Source of the DNA: Candidatus Marsarchaeota G1 archaeon BE_D
GTDB taxonomy: Archaea > Thermoproteota > Thermoprotei_A > Marsarchaeales > Marsarchaeaceae
Direction: 5' to 3'
NCBI GenBank assembly: GCA_003019595.1
Contig: NEXD01000003.1
Location: 1 to 64,000 of the forward strand
DNA length: 64,000 bases
Every line of letters begins with the position of its first letter. The stretch's first letter is position 1. Under the pieces are notes generated by a model, which saw only the letters and a program-made list of their open reading frames with translations, made no database searches and was not told where the DNA came from. Both the position numbers and the translations under genes were made by a program. This document shows positions 1-10,024 of this stretch, one piece after another.

Positions 1-128
1 AGAAGCAGACGAAAGAGTAGTAGGCATGTGCGAAGTCAGAAGAAGGTCGACTAGAGCGGAATCCTGTCATGTCTCGGTTTGTATGTCAATAAAGAGTATG
101 GGGAAAAGGAATAGGGAAGGGTTTCACT

Positions 129-263
129 CTACGTAGGTATACGTAGGTACATATCGTTGTACCTGTCGTACACGTAGAGCTTGGGCTTCAGCGCATCATT
201 TAGGAACCTCACGGGTTCACTGGTCCTCTTCCGCTTTCCCCCTGTCTCGACGCACCCACCCAC
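129..263 (-). pseudogene. C-terminal coding remnant of unknown protein (...GGKRKRTSEPVRFLNDALKPKLYVYDRYNDMYLRIPT*), possibly a mobile-element ORF; an adjacent out-of-frame open stretch lies at about 264-375 minus
   Basis: Manual reverse-strand translation gives a protein-like C-terminus ending at CTA (129-131); upstream the frame is closed by a stop and another minus frame (MVVDRDPRPPLVEGCAHTQEAGGLRMFGAPHDAFPGV*) opens. The region is much more GC-rich than the rest of the window. Confidence 0.3.
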
Positions 264-735
264 TCACACGCCGGGGAAGGCATCATGGGGAGCGCCGAAC
301 ATCCTCAGTCCCCCCGCTTCCTGTGTGTGCGCGCACCCCTCAACCAGCGGAGGTCTTGGGTCTCTATCTACTACCATTCACCCTACTGCGCGTGCACACA
401 AATGCTCAATCCAGAAATCCATATAAACCTATCTGGAACTGCTGACTACGGCATAAAATGCGTGATAATGGGTAGATTTTCACGTTCTATATGATCAACC
501 CGAATTAGGGTGCTAGGCTGATTAGATTGCCAGATCTGCGGTTAAAGCGTTGATTCAGGATAATAGGTAGTCGAAGGCGACTACGCTTGTTAGTGCTACG
601 GTGGGTTACAGAAAGCTAGCAGGAGAGTGGAAACTATTAATCCACCTCCAATGTGAGGTAGCTTGCGTGTAAGCGTGAGTTTAGCGTTACTAGGTTTTAA
701 GAGTAGTTTCTGTATCTGAAAAGCGCACGAAAAAG

Positions 736-810
736 TGCGGTCGCCGGGATTTGAACCCGGGTTACCACCGTGGCAGGGTGATGTCCTAGACCAGGCTAGA
801 CGACGACCGC
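736..810 (-). tRNA. tRNA-Gly (anticodon GCC)
   Basis: Reverse complement GCGGTCGTCGTCTAGCCTGGTCTAGGACATCACCCTGCCACGGTGGTAACCCGGGTTCAAATCCCGGCGACCGCA folds as a cloverleaf: acceptor GCGGTCG/CGACCGC, anticodon loop CTGCCAC, T arm CCGGG-TTCAAAT-CCCGG. Confidence 0.96.
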
Positions 811-1108
811 GTTTTATTAAATCACTAAACCTTGAAAGAATCTCTTAGAATTCGCTTTTAAACTTTACTCATCATAAAAGACGGTGTAGGATCTCTTTAT
901 ATTCGATCCCCTGATTCGGTGTTCCATTACATGAAAAGCATTAGGAAATCTATAGTCTAAAAAGCCCTAAAGTTAGAGCAAAACCGTTATCCCTTAATTT
1001 TATTTGAATGAACCAGTGGATTATTTAACGCGTATTCAAAACCGTGTCACACACCACAATAAGGCTTATCGCACACTGTCTTTAATGAAAAGAAAACTCT
1101 AAGAGGTT

Positions 1109-2260
1109 TTGCGTGTGAATCCATTGTTTTATCTTTTGTTTTTGCTAGTTTCACTTTCTTCTTTCTTTTGGTTGGTGCTCTTGTATAGATTCATCAAGGG
1201 GTTTGCTAACGTTCCTGTTTTGGAACGCTTTGAAGAAGACGGTGAAAGCTGTGTCACCGCGGTGATACCAGCAAGAAACGAAGAAAGGTGTATCGCACAA
1301 ACCATTGAATCGCTACTTATGCAAAAAGCGATAAGCAAAATAATCGTGGTTGACGATTGTTCTAATGACGACACGCTAAGCATAGCCAAAAGGTATCAAA
1401 GCGAAAGAGTGCTCGTGCTACAAACTGGCGAAATTCCCCAGGGTTGGGTTGGAAAGAATTACGCGTGTGCGCTCGGCGCAAAGTTTGCGAATACACCTTG
1501 GATTCTCTTTTTGGACGCAGACACTTTCGTAAAAGATCAAGCGGTGTCAAAAGCTTTGACACTTGCAAAACAAAAGTCGCTTGACGCGTTGTCTCTTTCA
1601 GGCGAGCTTCGAACACACAAAGTTTGGGACGAAATAGTGACACCTTTTCTTTATTCGCTTCTTAATTCGTTTATAAAGGCAAGCGACGTAAACGATCCTT
1701 CAAAAGGCGCGGCGTACTTTTTTGGTAGCTTCATTCTGATAAAAAGAAGCGTGTATGAAGCGCTTGGCGGACATGAGGCGGTGAAAGACAAGCTCGTTGA
1801 AGACAGGGCGTTGGCGGTGCTCGCAAAGAAAAATCACTTTAAAATTAGTTTGGCAAGGACTTCACTTGTTTCTGCAGAATACGCACCTGGTGTAAAAAAC
1901 AGTGTTAGAGCGATTGAAAGGGTGGCAAGACAATCTATGCAAAGAGACGCCAAAATCGCCTTTGGTTTTTGCGTTGCGATAAGCCTGCTATTCTTTTTAC
2001 CGTATCTTGGCTTGTTTTTTGTAGAGCAAGACCCAACACACTTACTTTTCGTTTTTTCGGTATTAGGGCTACTAGCACCATTAGCGCTTAGCGTAAAAAG
2101 CGCAAAAATGATACGCTCAAATCCGCTTTTTGCGATACTCTTTCCTGTTGCACAGGCTCACTTCGCTTTCGCCTTGTGGCTTTCATTTATTAAAAGCGTA
2201 ACAAACGCCCCTGTGATTTGGCGCGAAAGGGCGTACACTAAACAAATAAGTAAGATTTGA
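1109..2260 (+). CDS. Membrane-associated family 2 glycosyltransferase (HpnB/CrtQ-like)
   Basis: N-terminal TM segment, VTAVIPARNEERCIAQTIESLL, IVVDDCSNDDT, FLDADT motifs; C-terminal TM helices. TTG start. Confidence 0.85.
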   Translation: MRVNPLFYLLFLLVSLSSFFWLVLLYRFIKGFANVPVLERFEEDGESCVTAVIPARNEERCIAQTIESLLMQKAISKIIVVDDCSNDDTLSIAKRYQSERVLVLQTGEIPQGWVGKNYACALGAKFANTPWILFLDADTFVKDQAVSKALTLAKQKSLDALSLSGELRTHKVWDEIVTPFLYSLLNSFIKASDVNDPSKGAAYFFGSFILIKRSVYEALGGHEAVKDKLVEDRALAVLAKKNHFKISLARTSLVSAEYAPGVKNSVRAIERVARQSMQRDAKIAFGFCVAISLLFFLPYLGLFFVEQDPTHLLFVFSVLGLLAPLALSVKSAKMIRSNPLFAILFPVAQAHFAFALWLSFIKSVTNAPVIWRERAYTKQISKI

Positions 2261-2271
2261 CATTTTGTTTT

Positions 2272-4173
2272 ATGCTTAGCGCAGAACAGCTTTACAAACT
2301 TGTTAGCGTCGCAGATCCAAGAGTGAACAAGCGAGGGCAAGTTGCGTACACGCTTACACAAATCGACAAAAAGAAGGATGCGTACGCAACAAGCGTTTGG
2401 ATTCTACGCGGAAGAGCGTCCACGCGTGTTGTGTCGCCTAACGGCTCCATTTCGTCCATTAGCTGGTCTCCTAGTGGAAAAAGCTTGGCCTTCGTGAGAA
2501 CTACAAAGGAAGCTGGTAAGGCGAGAAGCTCTATTCTTGTGATCAAAAACTTGGTGGGCGAACCTCAAGAGCTATTTCATGAAGAAGGTGTGAAAGTAAT
2601 CTCCCTCAAATGGGTTGACGAAAACTCCCTGTGCTTCATAAAAGACGTTGTGCTAAAGAGCAAAAGCGATTCGAAAACGATAACAAAAATAAGGTTCAGA
2701 CTAGACTCGGAAGGGTACTTTCACGATAGATGGAAACACCTTTTTGTTTTAAAGATAGGCTCAAAGAAACCCTTACAACTCACTAAAGGTGAGTTTGACG
2801 TCACTTCCTTTGATGTTGAGCCAAAACAAAGAAGGGTGTTCTTTGCGTCTAATCTTGAAAAGGACGCCGAAACCTCTATCGCAAAAAAGATTTACTCGGT
2901 ACCTCTTACTGGTGGTGAGCCAAAGAAAGTGGTAGACTGGGAAGGCACGATAAACAACTTGAGCGTTTCACCAGACGGCTCACGCATAGCGTTTCTCGGA
3001 CACGAGATTTCAAAGGGTCTTGCAGCAAACACACGTCTTAATATCGCAAGCGTCACAAGTGGCTCGGTTGAAACGATTGATACCGGTTTAGATAGGTCTC
3101 TCGAAAACTCTCTGAATAGCGACGTAAGGGCTAGAGGAACAAGCCTTAGTCCGCTATGGAAAGACGAAAGAATATTCTTTGAGTTTACAGACAAGAGTGT
3201 AAACAGACTTGCTTATTACTCTCTTAAGCACTCTGAGACTAAAATTATTCAAACAGGTGAGCTTTCGGTTGAGGGTTATGATGTGCTACAAGACGAAATT
3301 TACTTTACTGCTATGAGTTATGATCATCCGCCTGACTTGTTCAAAATATCAAACGGTAAGCTCAGTAGACTTACGAGTTTCGCAAAGAAATCCGCAAAAA
3401 ACATCAATCCCACAAAACCGATCAAGACGAGTTTTATCGCATCTGACGGTGTTGAGATTGAGGGCTGGTTTATTCCCGCAAAGGGTCAAGCGAAGGGCAC
3501 AGTTTTAGAAATACACGGTGGGCCTAAGACCGCGTACGGGGAAGTTTTGATGTTTGAGTTTCACTTCCTTTCAGCGCGTGGGTTCAACGTGATCTATTGC
3601 AACCCACGCGGTAGTAGCGGCTATGGAGAGCGGTTCGCAAAGGAGGTTGTTGGGCATTACGGCGAAAGAGACTACATGGATTTGATGGAGTTTGTCGAAC
3701 ACTGCGTTAAAAAGTTTGCGCTTGATAAGTCAAGGCTTTACGTAACAGGCGGCTCGTACGGTGGTTTCATGACCAACTGGATCGTGGGCCACACTGATTT
3801 GTTCAAAGCCGCAGTGACACAACGCTCGATTAGCAACTGGATAAGCTTTTACGGGACAAGCGACATAGGCTACTACTTTACGCTCGATCAAATTGGAGCA
3901 AGGCCTTGGGGTGATCTTCAAACTCTGTGGGACAAATCGCCTCTAAAGTACGTAGAAAGGATAAGAACCCCTCTTCTCATTCATCACGCAGAGCAAGATT
4001 ACAGATGTCCGATAGAGCAAGCGGAGCAGCTTTTCACCGCGTTAAGAGAGCTTGGGCGTGAGGTGGTTTTTGTTTCTGTGCCTGAAGAAAGTCATGAGTT
4101 ATCAAGAAGCGGAAAACCAAGTAGACGTGTTGAAAGGCTTAAACAAATAGTCGAGTGGTTTGAAAAACACTAG
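2272..4173 (+). CDS. S9-family serine peptidase (acylaminoacyl-peptidase/prolyl oligopeptidase type)
   Basis: Beta-propeller-like N-terminus and hydrolase domain with GGSYGGFMTNW nucleophile elbow, EQDYRCPIEQAE Asp region and ESHELSRSG His. Start placed at the internal ATG (MLSAEQLYKL). Confidence 0.93.
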   Translation: MLSAEQLYKLVSVADPRVNKRGQVAYTLTQIDKKKDAYATSVWILRGRASTRVVSPNGSISSISWSPSGKSLAFVRTTKEAGKARSSILVIKNLVGEPQELFHEEGVKVISLKWVDENSLCFIKDVVLKSKSDSKTITKIRFRLDSEGYFHDRWKHLFVLKIGSKKPLQLTKGEFDVTSFDVEPKQRRVFFASNLEKDAETSIAKKIYSVPLTGGEPKKVVDWEGTINNLSVSPDGSRIAFLGHEISKGLAANTRLNIASVTSGSVETIDTGLDRSLENSLNSDVRARGTSLSPLWKDERIFFEFTDKSVNRLAYYSLKHSETKIIQTGELSVEGYDVLQDEIYFTAMSYDHPPDLFKISNGKLSRLTSFAKKSAKNINPTKPIKTSFIASDGVEIEGWFIPAKGQAKGTVLEIHGGPKTAYGEVLMFEFHFLSARGFNVIYCNPRGSSGYGERFAKEVVGHYGERDYMDLMEFVEHCVKKFALDKSRLYVTGGSYGGFMTNWIVGHTDLFKAAVTQRSISNWISFYGTSDIGYYFTLDQIGARPWGDLQTLWDKSPLKYVERIRTPLLIHHAEQDYRCPIEQAEQLFTALRELGREVVFVSVPEESHELSRSGKPSRRVERLKQIVEWFEKH

Positions 4174-4182
4174 GTGAATAGG

Positions 4183-4935
4183 ATGTGCAGAATGTTTGCT
4201 CTCAAAGGCTCTCCACTACTTGCTTCCTATCTTCAGGCATCGCTAATCGAAGCCGCAAAAAAGGACGATTTTTCAAATGGTGAATCCCACAAAGACGGAT
4301 GGGGGTTTGTCGCTTACTGCGACTCTTCGCAAATGTACTACAGAAGCGCCCTTCCGATATTTCAAGACGGCTTTTCTAGCTTGGCGTTTCACGGTTTTTC
4401 ATCACCAGTGGCGGCAATTTCACACGCGCGCTTTAGCGCACCGGGCGAGCCTGTAAGAGGCCCATTTGACTCCCATCCTTTTTCGACGCATATCGGTGAA
4501 AACCTTGTGTATGTGAGCCACAACGGTTGGATCGATAAAAGGAAGCTTGTGTCAAAATTGTCCCTTGAGCCTTCGAGACTAAACGACACGGAAATCTTTA
4601 CATATTTTTTAGAAGGTGAAGGTGATGTCGAGCAAAGGCTTGTGGATTCGATAAAAAAAGTAAAACAAATGGAAGCCGACATCGGAGCTCTCAACTTGTT
4701 CGTGCTCGTGATAAAAAGAAGTGGTGAAAGGGAAGTTCTGTTTTATTCAGACTTTAAGCCAAAAGATCGCGCAAAAGAGCTTTACTATACGCTTTATTCG
4801 TATGAGTCGGAATGGGGATGTGCGGTGATGTCTTCGAGCGTGGCTTTTAAGGCTGGCTTTATAGACCAAAACGGGAATCCACAAAAAGATGGCGTTCGTG
4901 TTGTTCCCAAAGGAAGGCTTGGAAAAATCATTTAA
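4183..4935 (+). CDS. Class II glutamine amidotransferase (YafJ-type Ntn hydrolase)
   Basis: MCRMFALKG start with Cys2 nucleophile; DGWGFVAY, HARFSAPGEP, HNGWID motifs. Confidence 0.88.
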   Translation: MCRMFALKGSPLLASYLQASLIEAAKKDDFSNGESHKDGWGFVAYCDSSQMYYRSALPIFQDGFSSLAFHGFSSPVAAISHARFSAPGEPVRGPFDSHPFSTHIGENLVYVSHNGWIDKRKLVSKLSLEPSRLNDTEIFTYFLEGEGDVEQRLVDSIKKVKQMEADIGALNLFVLVIKRSGEREVLFYSDFKPKDRAKELYYTLYSYESEWGCAVMSSSVAFKAGFIDQNGNPQKDGVRVVPKGRLGKII

Positions 4936-5221
4936 GATTTTGTTCAAGTTGCTTTATTCTCGTCTCAACTTTTTCGAGTTGCGCTTTCAGAATGCTTCGG
5001 TAAGCACGAAGAATTTCGAGTTGCTCTTTTTCGGTGCGCCTTTCCAAATCCTTCAAAAGGTTTGTGGCCGTGGATTCGACTTCGTTCAAAAGTTTTGTGA
5101 CTAGCTCAGAAAGTTGAGGCGCAGTTTTTTCGATAACCTTTTCTGCTTCTTTTACTGTGGCGCTTATGAGTTTTTTAAGGCTACGCGCGAATTCTTTCGC
5201 GCTTTCGGACATCTCAGACAT
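4928..5221 (-). CDS. Small helical/coiled-coil protein of unknown function
   Basis: Charged, heptad-like sequence MSEMSESAKEFARSLKKLISATVKEAEKVIEKTAPQLSELV...; the longer ORF N-terminus overlaps the next gene and looks spurious. Confidence 0.6.
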   Translation of the reverse strand: MSEMSESAKEFARSLKKLISATVKEAEKVIEKTAPQLSELVTKLLNEVESTATNLLKDLERRTEKEQLEILRAYRSILKAQLEKVETRIKQLEQNLK

Positions 5222-5256
5222 AGGAATAAATACTACGAACACAAACTTAACCTTTT

Positions 5257-6117
5257 TCAGAGGTCTCCGAACAAAACTGGTATACTGTGGCCAAGTTGTG
5301 TGACTTTGTATCTCAAGTAAAACCAGAGCATCCTTTTGTATCTCCATTTGATGAGCCTTCTTGCAAACTCTACATACGCCGTAGACCTCATTAGCCTTCG
5401 GGTGTGCGCTCTACTCAAAATTCTTCTGGATTGGTTGTAAAAGTGCCTTGAGCAAATCACCCAAGGTGTGATTTTCACTCCGCTATAGTAAAACGTTATT
5501 GCAAGAGGAGTCTCATCCGAAACCATGTTACGTAAGAGCGGGTCTAACGATTGAACTGCATCGTAAACTTCTTTCAAAATTTGCGGATTTAGTTTTTGCA
5601 AAAATCTTTGTGTCACCCTCACAGCCTGTTTTGGGCCTAAAAAGAAAGGACCCTTCCAAAAACCAGTCAAACGATAACCGAACACGTCTCTTTTTTCGCC
5701 GTGAATTTCAATCTGGTCAAGCTTAATGCTTCTTTTAATAAGATGTGTTTTCGAACTTTCCCAGTTCATTACCGTGTAAAAATCGAAACCCTTTGAAAGC
5801 ATCTTCTCATCGATGAGCGTGAACTCTTTGTCAAGAATGTTGTCGCTATCCACCACCAAAGTGTCTGGCGTCCCATCGTTTCTTAAATCCATGAGTATCT
5901 GTAAAAAACACGCGCTCCTGTTACCCCAAAAGCCAGACTTCACAACGACACCTTCTGGGATCGACTTTAGCACAAAAGAAAGTTGATCTTCAGTAAAAAC
6001 GTCATCGATGTAAATCAGCGCGCGCGAAGGATTTACGCGTGACACGTTTTCAAGAAAATACTTCTTTACTTCAAACAATCTGCTATAGGGAAGATATGTT
6101 ATAAGAGTGTGCACCAT
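5257..6117 (-). CDS. Putative GT-A-like glycosyltransferase/hypothetical protein
   Basis: Single long ORF; LVVDSDNILD suggests a DxD motif; neighbours are surface polysaccharide genes. Confidence 0.6.
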   Translation of the reverse strand: MVHTLITYLPYSRLFEVKKYFLENVSRVNPSRALIYIDDVFTEDQLSFVLKSIPEGVVVKSGFWGNRSACFLQILMDLRNDGTPDTLVVDSDNILDKEFTLIDEKMLSKGFDFYTVMNWESSKTHLIKRSIKLDQIEIHGEKRDVFGYRLTGFWKGPFFLGPKQAVRVTQRFLQKLNPQILKEVYDAVQSLDPLLRNMVSDETPLAITFYYSGVKITPWVICSRHFYNQSRRILSRAHTRRLMRSTAYVEFARRLIKWRYKRMLWFYLRYKVTQLGHSIPVLFGDL

Positions 6118-6191
6118 CTTTTTTTGTTTCTTCTTTGTAAAATTAAACTTTACGCGTAAGAATTATCTCTTGATGGCAAAACCAAAGTAGT

Positions 6192-7130
6192 GTGAAAAGC
6201 ACAGTACTTGTCGCAGGTGGTGCGGGTTTTATAGGAAGCCACGTTGTGGACTTGCTTGTTGAAGCCGGCAACTACGTGGTAGTGCTCGACGACCTTTCAA
6301 GTGGAAAGCTGAAAAACATCGAAAAGCACGTCGATTCAGGTAGCGTTGAGTTCATAAGAGGTTCGGTGGTCGATAGAGAATTCGTGTTAAACACGGTAAA
6401 AAACGTGGACGCCGTTGTGAATCTTGCTGGTAAGGGAAACCTTGCAAACTCCGTTGAAGACCCTGTGCCGTATCACGAAGTGAACGTTACGGGCACTTTC
6501 AACCTGTTACTTGCGTGTAAAACAAACGCAATTAAGAAGTTCATTTTCTCCTCATCTGGTTCTGTGTACAAGGATCAAGCAAAACCCATTAGCGAAGAGT
6601 GTGCGCTCGACCCGGCTTCTCCTTATGCCGCCTCAAAAATCTGCGCTGAGTTTTACTGTAAGACTTTTGCAAGAGTTTACGGAATACAAGAGGTTGTGTT
6701 GCGCTTTTTCAACGTTTACGGACCACGTAGAGAAAACAGTAGCTATGGAGGAGCTGTGACAAGTTTTATGCTAAGCGTTTTAAAAGGTGAGCCGCTCACA
6801 CTTTATGGCAAAGGCACTGATGTGAGAGACTATGTTTATGTAAAGGATGTCGCGCGCGCTGTTCTTCTTGCTTTAAAACAAGGGGTTACAGGCGAATACA
6901 ACGTGGGCACCGGCGTGGGAACGGACACGATAACACTTATTCGCACGATTGAACGCGTTGTCGGAAAGCAAGCGCAAATTATTAGCGCTCCAAAAAGACT
7001 CGGTGACACTCCAAGCCGTGTGGCCGACATTACAAAAAGCAAAAGAGAGCTCGGATTTGTACCGCGTTATGACCTTTTTTCTGGCTTAAAGGAGCTAAAA
7101 GAGTACCTACTCAAAACTTATTTTTCTTAG
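6192..7130 (+). CDS. NAD-dependent sugar epimerase (UDP-glucose 4-epimerase-like, SDR)
   Basis: VAGGAGFIGSHVVDLL Rossmann motif, YAASK catalytic motif, RFFNVYGPR. Confidence 0.92.
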   Translation: MKSTVLVAGGAGFIGSHVVDLLVEAGNYVVVLDDLSSGKLKNIEKHVDSGSVEFIRGSVVDREFVLNTVKNVDAVVNLAGKGNLANSVEDPVPYHEVNVTGTFNLLLACKTNAIKKFIFSSSGSVYKDQAKPISEECALDPASPYAASKICAEFYCKTFARVYGIQEVVLRFFNVYGPRRENSSYGGAVTSFMLSVLKGEPLTLYGKGTDVRDYVYVKDVARAVLLALKQGVTGEYNVGTGVGTDTITLIRTIERVVGKQAQIISAPKRLGDTPSRVADITKSKRELGFVPRYDLFSGLKELKEYLLKTYFS

Positions 7131-8676
7131 AAACCAATTTGTCAAGTGGCCTTTTTAAAAGCGCCCAAAATGAGCCCACGACAGGAATCCCTTTTAAAGA
7201 GTGTGTCATTAGCTCTAGCTCTTCTCCTTGAAGAGCGTGCGTCAAAGGAAGTAGCACAAGATAAACCGCTAGTAGCACAGCTAAGAACAAAAGCGCTTCC
7301 AGAACCCCGTACAACCCACGTAGCACGTTTTGTGGTAAAACAAAGTACACAATAAGAGCGCTGAGCATAGCGTCTAAGTGCACAAAAAGAAGCTTCTTTT
7401 TGGGAAGATTTGCGCCACACTCTTGTTTGACCAAGATGTGTCCAAAAACCGCAGAAAGGAGCGAACCCAAACTTGTTGCTATCGCTGCGCCTTCAGCGCC
7501 GAGTTTGCTTGTAAGCAAAAACGTGCCTATTAACTGCACCGCTGAGCCTGTATAACCAATATAACTTGCCTTAAGTGGTTTGTTCAACCCACCAAGCAAA
7601 GAAGGTTGAATAGAACCTCCAAGTCCGACGTTCAAGTATCCTACACTGAGAAGCGCAAGCGTAAGGTAAAAGCTTGTATAGCTTCGATCGTAAAGAATCT
7701 CCACAAGCTGGTGTGACGCCACGACGAAAAACAAAGCAAAGGGAACTTGTAGAATTGAAGAAACAAGAGTGGACTGCTCGTATGAAAGCGCAACTCTTCT
7801 TTTTTGATCAAGCGAAAGCTCTGAAAACGCGGGTAGCATCATTGTGGAAACTGGTGATGCAAGTAGCGTTATCAAAGCGGCGAGGTTTAGCATCGCGCTA
7901 AAAGCGCCCACTGCAGCGGCACCAGCAAAAAGCGCAATCAGAATGAGTTGCAGTTGTCTTGCTAAACCGTTCACTATGTTTCCAACGTAGCCTGGTATGC
8001 TAAATTTGGTAAGCGTCTTTACGTCCTCCCAAAAATTTTTGGGTTTGACGATTTTTGTTTTCCAAAGAATCAAAAAAAGCGCAAGAGCTGATGTGAAAAC
8101 GTAACTTGTAACAAGCCCAAAAACCGCTCCACTCAAACCGTAGCCCATCCAAATCAACGCTAATGAAACGCCTGTCTTTAAAACCGCTTGTAACACTAGT
8201 AGAAGCGACACAAATTGCGCGCTAAAAGAGCCTATAAAAAATCCGCTCGCAAAATTGATTAAACCTTGTGAAAATATTGTGACAGACGCAAGTTGGGCGT
8301 AAAAAGTGAGCGTTGGTTGGTGAATCACATCAGCCATGAAAAAGGGTGTCAGCAGTAATGCGATTATCGTGACCACCAAATAAAAAAGTGCACCAAAGAC
8401 AAACCCATTCGACGCTATTCTCGCTGCGGTTTCGCTTTCTCCTTTTTTGTTGAAGTAAGGAACAAATCTGCTAATCGCCGAAGGAATTCCAATTAAGGAA
8501 AAAGAGTATAGCGTTGCCGATGGCACAAGCAAAAGCGTGTAGTAACCGTAAAGGGTGCTACCAAGAAATCTAGCGACAAGAATTGCGCCTATACCTTGGA
8601 TTACCAAAGAAGCAAAATTTCCAAACAAAAGCGCGGTTGCACCAAGTCCAACTCTGCTTTTTAGAGGTTCTGGCAC
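7111..8676 (-). CDS. Polysaccharide/lipid-linked oligosaccharide flippase (MOP/Wzx-like)
   Basis: 521 aa with about 14 hydrophobic segments; GNFASLVIQGIGAILVARFLG N-terminal signature. Confidence 0.85.
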   Translation of the reverse strand: MPEPLKSRVGLGATALLFGNFASLVIQGIGAILVARFLGSTLYGYYTLLLVPSATLYSFSLIGIPSAISRFVPYFNKKGESETAARIASNGFVFGALFYLVVTIIALLLTPFFMADVIHQPTLTFYAQLASVTIFSQGLINFASGFFIGSFSAQFVSLLLVLQAVLKTGVSLALIWMGYGLSGAVFGLVTSYVFTSALALFLILWKTKIVKPKNFWEDVKTLTKFSIPGYVGNIVNGLARQLQLILIALFAGAAAVGAFSAMLNLAALITLLASPVSTMMLPAFSELSLDQKRRVALSYEQSTLVSSILQVPFALFFVVASHQLVEILYDRSYTSFYLTLALLSVGYLNVGLGGSIQPSLLGGLNKPLKASYIGYTGSAVQLIGTFLLTSKLGAEGAAIATSLGSLLSAVFGHILVKQECGANLPKKKLLFVHLDAMLSALIVYFVLPQNVLRGLYGVLEALLFLAVLLAVYLVLLPLTHALQGEELELMTHSLKGIPVVGSFWALLKRPLDKLVSKKNKF

Positions 8677-8751
8677 TTTGAAGAAAGCAGTTTGAGCCAG
8701 AATTTAAGCGCTTGCGTTAACGCTTATTACCATATAGTATTTTTATAACGT

Positions 8752-9126
8752 ATGAACTATCACTTTGGAAAGCAAGAAGACGTTCCCAAGCAAGAAGTAA
8801 AAATAACGGGTTCTCGTGGTGCATACATTCAGTGGCTTGTGACAAAAGACACCGGAAGTCCGCGCTACGCCTTAAGAAGGTTTTTGATAGAACCCTCTGG
8901 TGTGATAGCGTATCACAAACACAAATACGAAGAAACGGTTTACGTTCTAAAAGGCTTTGCAGAAGTCAGGGTGGAAAACGAAACAAGGAAGATATCTAGC
9001 GGTGAATTTGTTTTTATCGACCAAAACGTGCCACATTCTATTAAAAACGTGGGAAACTCCGAGCTAGAGTTTCTTTGCGTAATACCATACGTTGAAGATA
9101 TGAGCATCACACCACTTGAAGGTTAG
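8752..9126 (+). CDS. Cupin-domain protein
   Basis: AYHKHKYEETVYVLKGFAEVRV ... FIDQNVPHSIKNVGNSELEFLCV is a classic cupin double motif. Confidence 0.9.
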   Translation: MNYHFGKQEDVPKQEVKITGSRGAYIQWLVTKDTGSPRYALRRFLIEPSGVIAYHKHKYEETVYVLKGFAEVRVENETRKISSGEFVFIDQNVPHSIKNVGNSELEFLCVIPYVEDMSITPLEG

Positions 9127-9881
9127 CTTTCGCGAATAAACAGAACACACAGCAAAACCGCATAAGGAAGGGCTAGTAAATCGATTATCGGTATTAGCGA
9201 AAGAGCGCTCGCTATAAAAAGCGCCACAAAAGTGAGAGCGTCTTTACTAGCCATTTGTATAAGCTTGTTAAAGCCTGTGCTAAGGTAGTGTGGGCCAGTT
9301 TGAGAAAACAAAACGCAAAAAACCATAATTAAGTACATCATCGTGAACAAATCCAAAAGGAATCCAATGAAAGGAACAAAACTCCACAAAGCGAAAAGTA
9401 TTGCTCCTACGACAACCACTACGAAAACAGGCTCCACCTTGCCTTTAACTTCTTTCCACGCTTCGCCTATAGTATAAGGAACGCCCATTACCGCGTTTCT
9501 CGCTTCAACCACAAGAATTGAAACAAAAATTGCGGTGAGAATACCCATTGCAAGCGCCGCGATAATGCCTAGTGTGCTACCCACAACAAAACCGTAAGGA
9601 AAAACCGTAAAAGGGTGAAATCCCAAGTGAATCCCAAATGCTAGAAGCACAAGCGCAAAAAAGCCTCCGACTAGTATTTGGGCTATAAAAAGAAGAAGAA
9701 TGGGCAAAACCAGTCCCAAATTTGAGCCAAGGATTTTTAATGCTCTTTCGGCTCTACTTTTGTGTGTCGAGCTCGGCTGAGCGCTACCAAGTGATTCGTA
9801 AAAGCGCGCGCCACGCTTTACTACGTAAGGCGCGTTGTTTGTGTGATTAGCGCACGATGCGCACTTTTTTGGCATTTTCAA
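9123..9881 (-). CDS. Membrane protein with N-terminal zinc-ribbon-like CxxC segment
   Basis: MKMPKKCASCANHTNN followed by 5-6 hydrophobic segments. Confidence 0.65.
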   Translation of the reverse strand: MKMPKKCASCANHTNNAPYVVKRGARFYESLGSAQPSSTHKSRAERALKILGSNLGLVLPILLLFIAQILVGGFFALVLLAFGIHLGFHPFTVFPYGFVVGSTLGIIAALAMGILTAIFVSILVVEARNAVMGVPYTIGEAWKEVKGKVEPVFVVVVVGAILFALWSFVPFIGFLLDLFTMMYLIMVFCVLFSQTGPHYLSTGFNKLIQMASKDALTFVALFIASALSLIPIIDLLALPYAVLLCVLFIRES

Positions 9882-10024
9882 AGGATAGTTATAGCGTGTT
9901 ATTTAATCTTTTTAAAATTGTGTGAGATGGTGTGCCTAGTAAAGTGCGAAGCCTTTGTTAAGAATTGTTTTATATTTTAATCCCAGTACAATTGTTTATA
10001 TTTCACCTTTGAATACAACTCATC

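Noticed and set aside
181-494. Track ORFs 181-426 and 285-494 plus
   Set aside because: Overlapping, low-complexity Pro/Ser/His-rich translations of a GC-rich patch; the minus strand gives more protein-like reading, so these are not called.
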